This document shows positions 27,549-36,591 of a stretch of 64,000 bases of DNA, in pieces. Numbering within the stretch: the first letter of the stretch is position 1; the number at the start of each line of letters is the position of its first letter. The stretch is from Gammaproteobacteria bacterium (lineage in GTDB: Bacteria > Pseudomonadota > Gammaproteobacteria > Pseudomonadales > Pseudohongiellaceae). A program made the translations under genes and the position numbers. The stretch spans positions 62,001 through 126,000 of the forward strand of contig JAQWZF010000023.1 in the NCBI GenBank assembly GCA_029253585.1, written 5' to 3'. The notes under the pieces are model-generated. The model worked only from the letters and a program-made list of their open reading frames with translations, did not search any database and was not told the origin of the DNA.

Positions 27549-29606
27549 ATGAAACCATGTTCTTTAATAAATTCGGGCTCAAAGCCTAAGAAGCTCGCAC
27601 GTTTAAGCTTTTTAGCGGCCGCTCTGTGCATATTGCCGCAGATTGGCATGAGCCAGAATCTGGTCACAGACGACACCGTGGAGTGGTACACACTAGGCGG
27701 CGATTACGCACACACCCGTTACACTCCTGCCGATGAGATTACTGCAGAAAATTTCAGCGAACTCGAAGTGGCCTGGGAATGGGACGGCGCTAGTTTCAAT
27801 GGTCGCGCCGGCCGCTCCACACCTACTTATGTAGATGGCAAACTAATCACCGTGTCTGGACCACGCCGCAACGTCGTTGCCATCGATCCAAAGACTGGCG
27901 AAACACTCTGGGCCTACCGCCTGCCAAACACAGGTCGCTGGGAATATTCCATGCGTGCCTCTTACGGCAAAGGTATTGGCTATTCACGCATCGATGGAAA
28001 GGGCGTGGTCTACATCTCCACACCTGGATTCTTTCTAGTCGCGCTAGATGCCGAGACCGGCGCCCCACTTGAGGGCTTCGGTGGACAGGTGCCTGTAGAC
28101 GGCTTCCCTGCGACTGGCGTCGTGGACATGCTTGCCGATCTTGGCCATCCCTATGATCCCTATGAAGGCATCCCACTGGCGACCGGTTACATCACAGCCT
28201 CTTCTCCACCAATCGTAGTTAACGACACGATTGTCGTAGGCAACTCCGCCGAGCAGGGTTACCTGCAGGCGCGAATTGAAAACGTCCCCGGCGATATTCT
28301 GGCCTATGACAAAATTACCGGCGAATTTAAGTGGAAGTTTAATGTGATTCCCAAGCCAGGTGAGTACGGTCATGAGACATGGGAAAACGATGCGTGGCAG
28401 TGGACCGGAGATGTATCTTCCTGGGCACCGCTAACAGCAGACCCTGAGAACAATATCGTCTACGTCCCAACTAACCCGCCAACGATCGATTACTACGGCG
28501 GATTCCGCCCTGGTGACAATCTGTTCGGCACTAGCGTAATCGCGCTGGACACCGAGACCGGTGAGCGCCGCTGGCACTATCAGACGGTAAAACACGATGT
28601 ATGGAACTACGACAACCCCGCCGCTCCGATTCAGTTAGATCTGAATATTCCCGGCAGAGGCATAGTGCCTGCAGTCGCTCAGGTAACCAAGCAAGGCTAT
28701 GTCTATACCTTCGATCGCATGACTGGCGAGCCAATCTGGCCGATGGAAGATCGTGCTGTTCCAGCTTCTGAAGTTCCTGGCGAGAAGTTGTCGACTACAC
28801 AGCCCATCCCAACTAAGCCAGCACCCTTCGAAATGCAAGGCATTAGCGAAGAAGATCTTATCAACTTCACTCCGCAGCTGCGCAGAGAAGCACTAGAAGT
28901 AATGGCAAACTACGACATGGGCCCTCTGTTCAATCCACCAATCCACGCGGCAAACGAAGCAGGCAAGGTCAGCTCGGCCATGTGCCCGGGTGATGGCGGC
29001 GGTGCAAATATTTATGCGCCACCGGTCGCGGATCCAACTTCCGGCTTCCTGTATGTGCCCTCGATGAGAGCCTGTAGCTGGCAGCGTGTGATTCCTGGCG
29101 AAGAAGCGGATGCCCGCATCCCTAACCCAACTGGAACTACTTTCGCGATGTATGCCAATGGCCCTGGCGGCAGACCCCCTCGTCTAGCTTCTGGCCTGCC
29201 CTACTTCAAGCCACCGTATAGCAGCATCACCGCATACGATATGAATACTGGCGAGATTGCGTTTCAGATTCCAACAGGTGAGACACCTGACCGCATCCGT
29301 AACAACCCTGCGCTGGAAGGAATAGATGTTGGCGATACTGGAACTGGAAATCCTGTTTCCATGGTGACCACGAAGAACCTGCTGATCTACTCAGACATGG
29401 ATCACGACGGCCAGACTGCGCTTCTGTATGCCATCGATAAGAAGACTGGTGAAGAAGTAGGACGTGTTGAAGTTCCAGCACAGAGCCGTTATGGCATGAG
29501 CTCCTGGAAGCACGATGGTCATCAGTACATCATCTTGCAGACAGGATCCAAGATAACTGCGATGGCATTACCTGGCGCGCAAGCGACCGGGGGTGCAGCG
29601 CACTAG
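27549..29606 (+). CDS. PQQ-dependent dehydrogenase B, near-identical paralogue of A
   Basis: The 685-residue periplasmic quinoprotein has the same signal peptide type, propeller W-motifs and HDVWNYDNPAAP loop as copy A. Identity by eye is very high over the whole length. Differences cluster at scattered surface positions (for example SFNGRAGRS versus SFGGRSGRS, and the DTDPSGKIAS versus AANEAGKVSS loop). Only two Cys are seen in the mature protein (AMCPGDGGG and RACSWQRVIPG), as in copy A. It has its own leader and terminator, so it can be expressed separately. The two copies may be dose copies or may have diverged in substrate. Confidence 0.88.
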   Translation: MKPCSLINSGSKPKKLARLSFLAAALCILPQIGMSQNLVTDDTVEWYTLGGDYAHTRYTPADEITAENFSELEVAWEWDGASFNGRAGRSTPTYVDGKLITVSGPRRNVVAIDPKTGETLWAYRLPNTGRWEYSMRASYGKGIGYSRIDGKGVVYISTPGFFLVALDAETGAPLEGFGGQVPVDGFPATGVVDMLADLGHPYDPYEGIPLATGYITASSPPIVVNDTIVVGNSAEQGYLQARIENVPGDILAYDKITGEFKWKFNVIPKPGEYGHETWENDAWQWTGDVSSWAPLTADPENNIVYVPTNPPTIDYYGGFRPGDNLFGTSVIALDTETGERRWHYQTVKHDVWNYDNPAAPIQLDLNIPGRGIVPAVAQVTKQGYVYTFDRMTGEPIWPMEDRAVPASEVPGEKLSTTQPIPTKPAPFEMQGISEEDLINFTPQLRREALEVMANYDMGPLFNPPIHAANEAGKVSSAMCPGDGGGANIYAPPVADPTSGFLYVPSMRACSWQRVIPGEEADARIPNPTGTTFAMYANGPGGRPPRLASGLPYFKPPYSSITAYDMNTGEIAFQIPTGETPDRIRNNPALEGIDVGDTGTGNPVSMVTTKNLLIYSDMDHDGQTALLYAIDKKTGEEVGRVEVPAQSRYGMSSWKHDGHQYIILQTGSKITAMALPGAQATGGAAH

Positions 29607-29637
29607 TACGCGGCGCAATCAAGCTATAGCCGCAGTA

Positions 29638-29674
29638 AAAAAGGGCGGAAGGATTAATAACCCTCCCGCCCTTT
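29638..29674 (+). terminator. Rho-independent terminator after PQQ dehydrogenase B
   Basis: Arms AAAAGGGCGG and CCGCCCTTTT surround an inner part degenerate to AAGGATTAATAACCCT. It is a slightly eroded copy of the hairpin at 24858-24898. The T-run also serves the end of the convergent gene at 29706. Confidence 0.8.
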
Positions 29675-29705
29675 TAATTTAAAGCAAGCGATTAGAATCT
29701 GAACT

Positions 29706-30683
29706 CTACTCTGTTTCTTTTGCACGCCCTGCACTTAAAATATTAGATATAGCATAGTTACCTTCGTGGCAGGCATACTCATACATAACGTACTCATCGT
29801 CGCGAGTTAATGGCATAGAAATTGTAAAGGGTTCGGTAAAGTTTACCGGATCGGTAACTGTTGCCTCCCACATGATGGTGGCTTCGCTAACTCGAGTAAA
29901 TCTTTCAAGCACATGTAATTCCTCTGAAACAGGCACACCTTTTAAACGACCGCCTGCAGCACTGCTGGCGATCATGCCACGGTCATTGAAATTACGCGTC
30001 TCTACCACCAGCGAATCGCCTTCCCAGTGCGCAATTGAATCTCCCATCCACAACTTCACGTTGGAGTCGACATGTACGTCCTTGTTCAAGGAAATAATTC
30101 GCACGTCATGGATCATTTCGTGAACTATTGTGAAGCTGTCTGCTGTTTGGATAAAACGGTATGCATTGTTGTAGCCTGCTGGCAACATTGACCCCGGCAC
30201 CCCGCGAGTAATACAACGATCCCATACGGTGTGATTTACCCAATGATCTTCTACATGCGCGAAGCCATAGTCTCTTTTTGCTGCGGCCTCAGGTCGAATC
30301 GGGGCCCGACCATTGGGCGGATCGACGATCATGGAAGTTTGTCCCGTCGACAATACTGTATCCCCCGAATCCAGCCATATCTGGTTGTAGCCTCCAATGC
30401 TGCCGCCGGTTTCGACAACGATATTGTCGTCTGCTAATTCCCTTCTCTCGGCAGTTCGCGCCTCCAAGGCTGCAACTTCGTCAGTACTGAGGAAGGCCTG
30501 ACCAGCTAGTGCTTCAGGTCGTTCGATAGGAGTGATGGTGTCGTTTGTCCATAAGCCTTGTAAATCGGGCTGGCCATGGACTGTGCGGCCAACAATATAG
30601 TCTTGTGGAGCCGCGTTTATTGCAGTTGTGAAAGAGAGAAATCCCAGCAAAGTCGCAGGCATATACATTGAAGCAAGATTCAT
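29706..30683 (-). CDS. Exported CHEGNY-family protein of unknown function (paralogue 1)
   Basis: The 325-residue protein starts at an ATG at 30681-30683 (GGTGA ribosome site) and has a signal peptide ending INAA-P. Family landmarks are RTVHGQPDLQGLWTNDT near the N-terminus, SMIVDPPNGRAPIRPE, a DRCITRGVPGSMLP segment, WMGDSIAHWEGDSLVVETRNFND, and the C-terminal YEYACHEGNYAISNIL. Similar exported proteins are widespread in Acidobacteria and marine gammaproteobacteria without assigned function. The conserved Cys and His of the C-terminal motif, and a second Cys about halfway, could form a disulfide or metal site. It converges on PQQ dehydrogenase B. Confidence 0.75.
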   Translation of the reverse strand: MNLASMYMPATLLGFLSFTTAINAAPQDYIVGRTVHGQPDLQGLWTNDTITPIERPEALAGQAFLSTDEVAALEARTAERRELADDNIVVETGGSIGGYNQIWLDSGDTVLSTGQTSMIVDPPNGRAPIRPEAAAKRDYGFAHVEDHWVNHTVWDRCITRGVPGSMLPAGYNNAYRFIQTADSFTIVHEMIHDVRIISLNKDVHVDSNVKLWMGDSIAHWEGDSLVVETRNFNDRGMIASSAAGGRLKGVPVSEELHVLERFTRVSEATIMWEATVTDPVNFTEPFTISMPLTRDDEYVMYEYACHEGNYAISNILSAGRAKETE

Positions 30684-30983
30684 AATTTCACCCAATAGAC
30701 TATGTCAAGTAGAGGAAAAGACTAGAGCTTATTGAACGATTTGTCTATTACTTGCTGGAGGCTCCATATTACGGGCCTTCTTATTCTCCTGTGAAGAAAT
30801 AGCACTGATATAGAAAGGCGCGCCCGTGGAGAAAATCCGATTCCATCTAAAAATCTAGTGCTCACCGCGTTTATATGATAAACCTATGTCATTGGCTCGG
30901 CGTCACAGTCTGAAGTCGGACGTCATTCTGACACTTCACCTTAACTTATTGGCTTGCAAAGATGAGCTAGAGGAGGAACAAAG

Positions 30984-31769
30984 ATGGATCGACGCAAATT
31001 TCTCAGCAATATGAGTGCGGCCACGGTGGCTTCCATAGCCGGCGGCGCCACTCTATCCGAAAAAGCCGACGCTCTCGAAGAGGCTATGAGCGTTGAGCTT
31101 GATAAGCGCATTGCCACTCCCTGGATGTGCAATATCGAACCCACACCGGAAGAGGTCGTCGGCGATACTCGTCCCTGGTATCAGCACGAAGATCCGCGAC
31201 TGCCAGAGATGCCTGAAGCACCCACCCTAATCGACTTTTTTAAGTTACGCTTTGCGCCGGCTAATCACGTGTTACAAAGTGCTCGCCTTGCCAGGAACAA
31301 CGGCATGGAAGAAAAAGTGGTTCTAGCCTGCCTACTTCATGATATCTGTGTGTCTAACCTGATTCGTACCGACCATGGCTACTGGTGTGCGCAGATGATT
31401 CGTCCCTATGTCGATGAAGAGATTGCATGGGCAATCGAGGCCCACCAGGCTCTGCGATTTTTTCCCGATGAGTCAGTTGGCTATGCGTATCCAGAAGCCT
31501 ACATCCGTTTCTTTGGCGCCGACTACAGACCAGAACCCTATATCTATCAAGCCTATGAGAAAGCAAAAAATCATAAGTGGTATATGACTTCTCGACTTAT
31601 TACTCTGAATGATCTCTATTCTTTCGAGGAAGGCGTGACGGTAGACGTTGATGACTTTACCGACATCATCGGACGTCATTTCCGCCAACCGAAAGAAGGC
31701 CTAGGTTTCGACAACAGTCCTGTTGCTCATATGTGGCGCAGTATGATTTGGCCTAATAATTTTCTATAG
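30984..31769 (+). CDS. Tat-exported HD-domain protein
   Basis: The 261-residue protein opens with a twin-arginine-like signal (MDRRKFLSNMSAATVASIAGGA). The core has HD-fold metal ligands in order: H95 (NHVLQSARLAR), H119-D120 (LLHDICVSN), H131 (DHGYW), H154 (IEAHQALRF) and a distal D210 (LITLNDLYSF). Four His and two Asp would suit a two-metal site, as in myo-inositol-oxygenase/PhnZ-type HD oxygenases as well as phosphohydrolases. An AGGAGG site precedes the ATG. HD enzymes are usually cytoplasmic, so export is unusual. No partner gene is obvious: upstream is divergent and downstream is a terminator. Confidence 0.75.
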   Translation: MDRRKFLSNMSAATVASIAGGATLSEKADALEEAMSVELDKRIATPWMCNIEPTPEEVVGDTRPWYQHEDPRLPEMPEAPTLIDFFKLRFAPANHVLQSARLARNNGMEEKVVLACLLHDICVSNLIRTDHGYWCAQMIRPYVDEEIAWAIEAHQALRFFPDESVGYAYPEAYIRFFGADYRPEPYIYQAYEKAKNHKWYMTSRLITLNDLYSFEEGVTVDVDDFTDIIGRHFRQPKEGLGFDNSPVAHMWRSMIWPNNFL

Positions 31770-31805
31770 CACTTATAGTACTGACCATTTGTAGATCAAC
31801 GTTGC

Positions 31806-31846
31806 AAAAAAGGCGGAGAGACCGGAACGTCTACTCCGCCTTTTTT
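31806..31846. terminator. Bidirectional terminator
   Basis: AAAAAAGGCGGAG and CTCCGCCTTTTTT arms enclose a 15-nt loop. A- and T-runs on both sides allow termination of both the HD-domain gene and the convergent Usp gene. Confidence 0.9.
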
Positions 31847-31860
31847 AATCACCACGAAAT

Positions 31861-32685
31861 CTAGCTCACATTCACCGTAAGAATATTGGTTGCAATCGCA
31901 TCCAATATTTTCTCAGCCGTATTGCCAATCATTGCTGCTTTTATTCCATCACGTGCTGCCGTTCCAACAATAACGATGTCGGCTCCTATCTGCTCAGCAA
32001 TTTCAGGAATAACTTTCGCCGGTGGCCCTTCGATCGTATACGCATTTGCAGAGTCTATACCGGCTTTGGCAGCAAGTTCGTCCTTATAGATATACTTGTC
32101 AGCACTTGGATAGGCATTGATGGCATAGATACTGGAACCCTCGGCTCCCACCAGCAAAGCCTTGCCGTAGCCAATTACCAGATCATTAAGCTGCGTATGT
32201 AAGTCATCATCCCGAGACATATCGATCGCCATCAGCACCTTTATATTAGTTGATATCTCATCCTTCTTTATCTGGTAAACCGGACAGGGCGCATTACGCA
32301 GCAAGGTCCAGTCCGCTGTCTTAAGTAGTCGTCTCTGTGCTCCGGTTCTGGCATTTGCCGCCTTAATGATAAGGCTGGCGCCAGCCCTTAGCGCGGCCGG
32401 GGCAATTGCATCCCGCCATAGAGGAGTCCATTCAACCTCTACAACTACCTTAAGGCCAGCCTCGCGAAGGGGGGCTACCAGAGTATCCAGCCACGCCTGA
32501 TGGCGCGCAGTCTCAACCCGCTCCATGGCATCGGCATCTGCCGTATCTCCACTAAAATGAATAGCCTCGTAGACTTGGATCGCAATATCGTCATTGCGCC
32601 CTGCGATTTTTTCAGCTCGAGTAAGAGCTATCTGATTGTCAGTTGTCGGATCTATTACTGCAAAAATTTTGTTTAGAGTTGGCAT
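31861..32685 (-). CDS. Tandem-domain universal stress protein
   Basis: This cytoplasmic UspA-family protein has two Usp domains in 274 residues, like E. coli UspE. The first domain begins LNKIFAVIDPTTDNQIAL. The second begins NIKVLMAIDMSRDD and ends with the ATP-binding glycine pattern GTAARDGIKAAMIGNTAEKIL. The first domain lacks a clear nucleotide loop. Such proteins support stress survival and motility or adhesion control. It stands alone on the minus strand, 69 bp upstream of a broken macro-domain gene. Confidence 0.88.
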   Translation of the reverse strand: MPTLNKIFAVIDPTTDNQIALTRAEKIAGRNDDIAIQVYEAIHFSGDTADADAMERVETARHQAWLDTLVAPLREAGLKVVVEVEWTPLWRDAIAPAALRAGASLIIKAANARTGAQRRLLKTADWTLLRNAPCPVYQIKKDEISTNIKVLMAIDMSRDDDLHTQLNDLVIGYGKALLVGAEGSSIYAINAYPSADKYIYKDELAAKAGIDSANAYTIEGPPAKVIPEIAEQIGADIVIVGTAARDGIKAAMIGNTAEKILDAIATNILTVNVS

Positions 32686-32754
32686 CTAGTTTCTCCTTGA
32701 TTCGCCAGGCTTATAAAGCCGTTCTGAGATTAATTCCCTAACTACGCAAGAACC

Positions 32755-33227
32755 TTAAGGCTCTACAGCCTGCTCCCCAGCCTGATAGACGGTGTACACA
32801 TAGGTCGGAATATCGAGATCCCCGAGCTGAGATTCGATCAGCGGTTTGACCTGCTCCCAATCTAGTCCACCTACACGGTGGCCAGTCTTGGCAATGCTAG
32901 TGAGTTAAACCCTTCTTTCTCGACTATCTTCTTCAGCGCCCGTAAAGCGTGATTGACTATGGACTCGGAGGCTTTACCCGGTCGGTTCCCTCCCCCATAT
33001 CCACCCTCTTGAGTTATCAAGTTCACGACTCGCGCGCCTTCCGCCCCACCCCAAACCCAAGCCTCACCAGGCTTGGGATGATTCTGATGGCACCAATAGT
33101 GAAAATCTTTATGCATCGCCGGATATTGCTCATGTAGAGACAGCGCCAAGCCTTGGTTCATTGGATCGTTGGCCGCTATCGCCTGCGCCTTGGTTAATAA
33201 AATATCTCCCGTTAATTCGTGAATCAT
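32755..33227 (-). pseudogene. Frameshifted macro-domain (ADP-ribose-binding) gene
   Basis: The first part (MIHELTGDILLTKAQAIA, then WVWGGAEGARVVNLITQEGGYGGG and SLALPRLAT) is an Appr-1''-p/macro domain. It stops at TAG 32871-32873 immediately after ALPRLAT. One base shift at about 32874-32876 restores the expected family ending: GVGGLDWEQVKPLIESQLGD and then VYTVYQAGEQ, to a TAA at 32755-32757. So a single base appears to be missing. The region after QAIA is also about four residues shorter than I recall for the family, losing part of the ADP-ribose-contact loop. A true pseudogene or a base-call error are both possible. Confidence 0.7.
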
Positions 33228-33406
33228 TCACAATCTCCTTCTAAAAATCAGACAAAATATATAGACGAAGCACTCTTCATCCTCTGCATAAGACGATGTT
33301 TTCCAGTAGATGACCGCGCAGATTGATTGGCATCAAGACTTAGTGAATGAGCGCTGAAAACCACGCCTTTATGTAGTATCTTCAAATAATTCGTACAGGA
33401 CCGACC

Positions 33407-33562
33407 ATGCAAGATCTCTATCTACCGATTAAACACTTACATATGTCACTCGCCCTGATTAGCCTCACCGGCTTGCTATTCATCGACTGCATTAACTTTC
33501 GGCTAAACCGACCTGAACCCGGGCCTCGCTTGCCAACAAAAAGGCTCAGCATTTGGAATTAG
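33407..33562 (+). pseudogene. Truncated SirB-like remnant
   Basis: A 51-codon frame begins MQDLYLPIKHLHMSLALISLTG, which matches the start of SirB/YchQ-type small membrane proteins (first span with the KHLH motif). Family members continue for about 120 residues with three more spans. Here the similarity is lost after about residue 24, and the remaining tail (NRPEPGPRLPTKRLS) is unrelated and ends at TAG. It looks like a deletion remnant; no ribosome site is strong. Confidence 0.45.
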
Positions 33563-33705
33563 AGGCCGAATACAGTCTTTCTGGAGCTATTTAGCGTGTT
33601 CTGTGGTTATTTAGCTTCAACTTGTGCCTAATCTCTCACTCGAACTTGAGATATCTGATAATATGCGTCGTTTTGGCTAGGGCATTCCGAATCGTGAGCA
33701 GAATA

Positions 33706-35886
33706 ATGCATATATCGCGTCTGCTATACCTGAGTCTCTCTCTGCTGTTGCTGACTGCACAGAGTAGCTTCGCACAGGAGAACTCCTCTGCCGCGCAACC
33801 GGCTGAAGTTACTGCCGTTGCAAATCCAGAAAACGCAGATGAGAGCGCAAACTCCACCGTCGTCTATAGCTCTGATTTCTTCTCACAATATAACCCTGTA
33901 ACAGCCAACGACATGCTAGACCGTATTCCCGGCATCTCGCTCGGTGGCGGCGGACCAGGTGGTCGCGGCGGAGGTCGCGGACTGGGCACCGGCGGCAACC
34001 TATTAATCAATGGCCAGCGCATAGCGGGTAAGGGAAATTCCGCGAGAGATCAACTCGATCGCATCACCGCTGCGGAAGTCGAGCGCATCGAAATCATTCG
34101 AGACACCACCGGCGCATTGAATGTGCGTGGCGCCAGCGAAGTAATCAATGTGATCTTGCTTGCCTCACAGTCGCGCTCTAGCACCACGGTGGAACTTGTT
34201 AACCGGCTCAATCACGATGACACCCTCGAGACTGGAGGCTCGGTTGCATGGTCACAGCAAGTTGGTAATTTTCAAGCACTGGTGAATCTAGAGGCTAGAC
34301 CTAATTATGAGAATCGTGACAATCGGGAAGTTCGACTAGGCCCGAACAACGAGCTAGTGGGCACTCTGTTCGAGACTAATATCCGCGATCAACAAGAACA
34401 GACTCTCTCTACTAATATGAGCTACAGCCTAGGCGCTCACCGCATGCAGCTTAATGCACTGATTAGCGAGGGCGATCATCCACGCCCTGTTCGTCGAGAC
34501 TTTGTCGATTTTACTGATGCCGGTCTGGTCAATCGTATTGAGGAAGAAGATGTCAACAGAGAAGAAAGTAATTGGGAAGTTGGGGGCGATTATGAGTTCA
34601 GCTTCGAAGATGGTTCACGTCTGTCCGTATTATTCGTTGCCAACGATGAAATCCGCAATAGTGTAAGAGAGCGGTATTCAGCCAACCCTGCGGAAGCGGG
34701 CTTGAGCAAGAACCTATTCATCGATTCCAGGCAAGAGCGCAAGGAATTCATCGTTCAGGGCAATTACAACTTCTCACTAACTGATGCGCAATCTTTGCGC
34801 GTTGGCATCGAGAGCGCCGATACACAGCTCGAATCTAGCTTGCTCATAGGCAGCAGTTTTGGATCGGAACCACCCTCTGCCAGCGTTGGCGGCCTGTCAC
34901 CCCTTCTTTCGGTCTCCAACCCAGGAACCAAGGTTCAGGAAATTCGCTATGAAGGTTTCGCCTTTCATAACTGGACGCTTAGCGATCGCAGCTCACTAGA
35001 AAGCAGTTTGGTCTATGAGACTTCCGAGATCTCCCAGACGGGCGCAGTTAGCAAGACCCGCGACTTTCAGTTCTGGCGCCCTTCCTTCGACTACCGCTTC
35101 AATATCAGAGAAAATTTCCGCTTTCGCGGCACAATTAAACGTAGCGTCTCACAACTGAGCTTCTCAAGCTTCGCCGCGACGACGAACGAAGAGGACCGAG
35201 ACCTCAATGCGCTTGCCGGCAATCCCGAGCTGGAGCCACAAACAAGCTGGGACTATGAAGGACAACTCGAATATCGCCTGCCCAACGATGGCGGGGTGAT
35301 CTCCAGCAGCATTTCCTATTCGGATATCGACAACTACATTGGCAGAATCAATGCCACCATCGACCCTAACGAGCCACTATCGGCGACAGGTAACGTGGCA
35401 CCTGCCAAGCGCTGGGCAATGTTTAATCGGGCGAGTATACGACTAAACAAACTGAACTTACCGAATGCCATATTCGGAATGACTGTAGGCCTATTCGACT
35501 CCGAGATCATCGATCCGTTTCTAAAGACAAAGCAACGCATCGGTGGCCGCGGCTTCGTCGGTATCAATTTTCGTCATGACATTACCTCGCTTGGCCTAAG
35601 CTACGGTATCGATTACAGCCACTCTATCTGGGGCGGCAACTATGACATCGATATCAAGACGATCACCCGCAACGACCGAGAGCGATCGCTGGATCTATTC
35701 GTCTCCAAAGTCTGGTTCGAAGACTGGACCTTCCGCCTAGAATCCGACAACACACTGGATGCTTCCCGTTGCCGATATAGACAGCGCTTCAATGGCACCA
35801 CGATCGATGGCGATATATCACTGATACAGGATTCCTGTAGCAGTCGCTATCGCCGCCTGAACTTAAGCATCCAAACTACTTTTTAA
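33706..35886 (+). CDS. TonB-dependent outer-membrane receptor
   Basis: This outer-membrane gated channel imports siderophores, cobalamin, glycans or other large solutes. The 726-residue protein has a signal peptide (SLLLLTAQSSFA-Q), a plug domain (NDMLDRIPGIS, NLLINGQRIAGKG, DRITAAEVERIEIIRDTTGAL, VINVIL) and a long barrel ending with aromatic TTF. The plug carries an unusual Gly/Arg-rich loop (GGGGPGGRGGGRGLG). I used the ATG at 33706; the frame is open from 33622 but that part is not signal-like. No transporter or regulator neighbours indicate the ligand. Confidence 0.88.
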   Translation: MHISRLLYLSLSLLLLTAQSSFAQENSSAAQPAEVTAVANPENADESANSTVVYSSDFFSQYNPVTANDMLDRIPGISLGGGGPGGRGGGRGLGTGGNLLINGQRIAGKGNSARDQLDRITAAEVERIEIIRDTTGALNVRGASEVINVILLASQSRSSTTVELVNRLNHDDTLETGGSVAWSQQVGNFQALVNLEARPNYENRDNREVRLGPNNELVGTLFETNIRDQQEQTLSTNMSYSLGAHRMQLNALISEGDHPRPVRRDFVDFTDAGLVNRIEEEDVNREESNWEVGGDYEFSFEDGSRLSVLFVANDEIRNSVRERYSANPAEAGLSKNLFIDSRQERKEFIVQGNYNFSLTDAQSLRVGIESADTQLESSLLIGSSFGSEPPSASVGGLSPLLSVSNPGTKVQEIRYEGFAFHNWTLSDRSSLESSLVYETSEISQTGAVSKTRDFQFWRPSFDYRFNIRENFRFRGTIKRSVSQLSFSSFAATTNEEDRDLNALAGNPELEPQTSWDYEGQLEYRLPNDGGVISSSISYSDIDNYIGRINATIDPNEPLSATGNVAPAKRWAMFNRASIRLNKLNLPNAIFGMTVGLFDSEIIDPFLKTKQRIGGRGFVGINFRHDITSLGLSYGIDYSHSIWGGNYDIDIKTITRNDRERSLDLFVSKVWFEDWTFRLESDNTLDASRCRYRQRFNGTTIDGDISLIQDSCSSRYRRLNLSIQTTF

Positions 35887-35986
35887 TTACCCTACAAGAA
35901 AGCCAGATTTCTTATTCGCTGCTAACGAATGAAAAATCTGGCTCTGATTACTATCTATTAGCCCACTTGCGAACAACTAGATTAGG

Positions 35987-36487
35987 CTAACGCGTCGTCC
36001 AGTAAAAAACTTCCCAGGTATGCAGCGGCTCATTCTGACCCGTAATAATCTCACCCTCGAAATCATAGCGCATGGACATTCCGTTGTTGCTTCCATAGGC
36101 CTCCAGCATCGGCAGGCGTGCATCGCCAAAGATCTCGGTTGCTTTCAACGCATAGGTTGCTTCACCAAAGCGAATCCAGCCGTTTGGATTGCTTCTAACT
36201 CGTTTCGCCCAATAACCATTGTCAGGACGCGTCGCAGTGATGATGCCGCCCTCATCTGTAGCGTAGAAGACCTTCACTACAACCGGAGGAAAGCCCTCCA
36301 TCTTAAGATAGACGACTCCATCTACATCGATTGTGTTCCAGTTCTGAGGATGCTGAGTGAGCTGACCACCAATTCTTACGCCTGGCAGCCTCTGGTAATT
36401 AAATGGAGCGGTATAGACATAAAAAACCACAGCCGAGGCAAGCAGGAGGCCCACTACCCAGCCGGTGATTTGCAGTTTGCTAAGCAT
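35987..36487 (-). CDS. Membrane-anchored small-barrel protein (paralogue 2 of 3)
   Basis: The 166-residue protein has an N-terminal membrane span (ITGWVVGLLLASAVVFYVYT) and then a beta-rich domain. Its landmarks match the gene at 14533 in order: RIGGQLTQHPQNWN, VVVKVFYATDEGGIITATRPDNG, YWAKRVRSNPNGWIRFGEATYALKATEI. The pattern 'GG-L...W...  strand-G-I-I-T-A ... W/K-R-V ... I-R-x-G-x-x-Y' suggests a split-barrel fold. The function is unknown. It lies 104 bp downstream of pycB on the same strand. Confidence 0.65.
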   Translation of the reverse strand: MLSKLQITGWVVGLLLASAVVFYVYTAPFNYQRLPGVRIGGQLTQHPQNWNTIDVDGVVYLKMEGFPPVVVKVFYATDEGGIITATRPDNGYWAKRVRSNPNGWIRFGEATYALKATEIFGDARLPMLEAYGSNNGMSMRYDFEGEIITGQNEPLHTWEVFYWTTR

Positions 36488-36591
36488 AACGAAACCTATC
36501 AGCGTTTTGATTCGGGCACTTATTCTCGCATAGATCGCAAACGTGAGGCTGTCCGGTTTGTAAGTTTTAGCGACACACGACAGAGTAGCAA

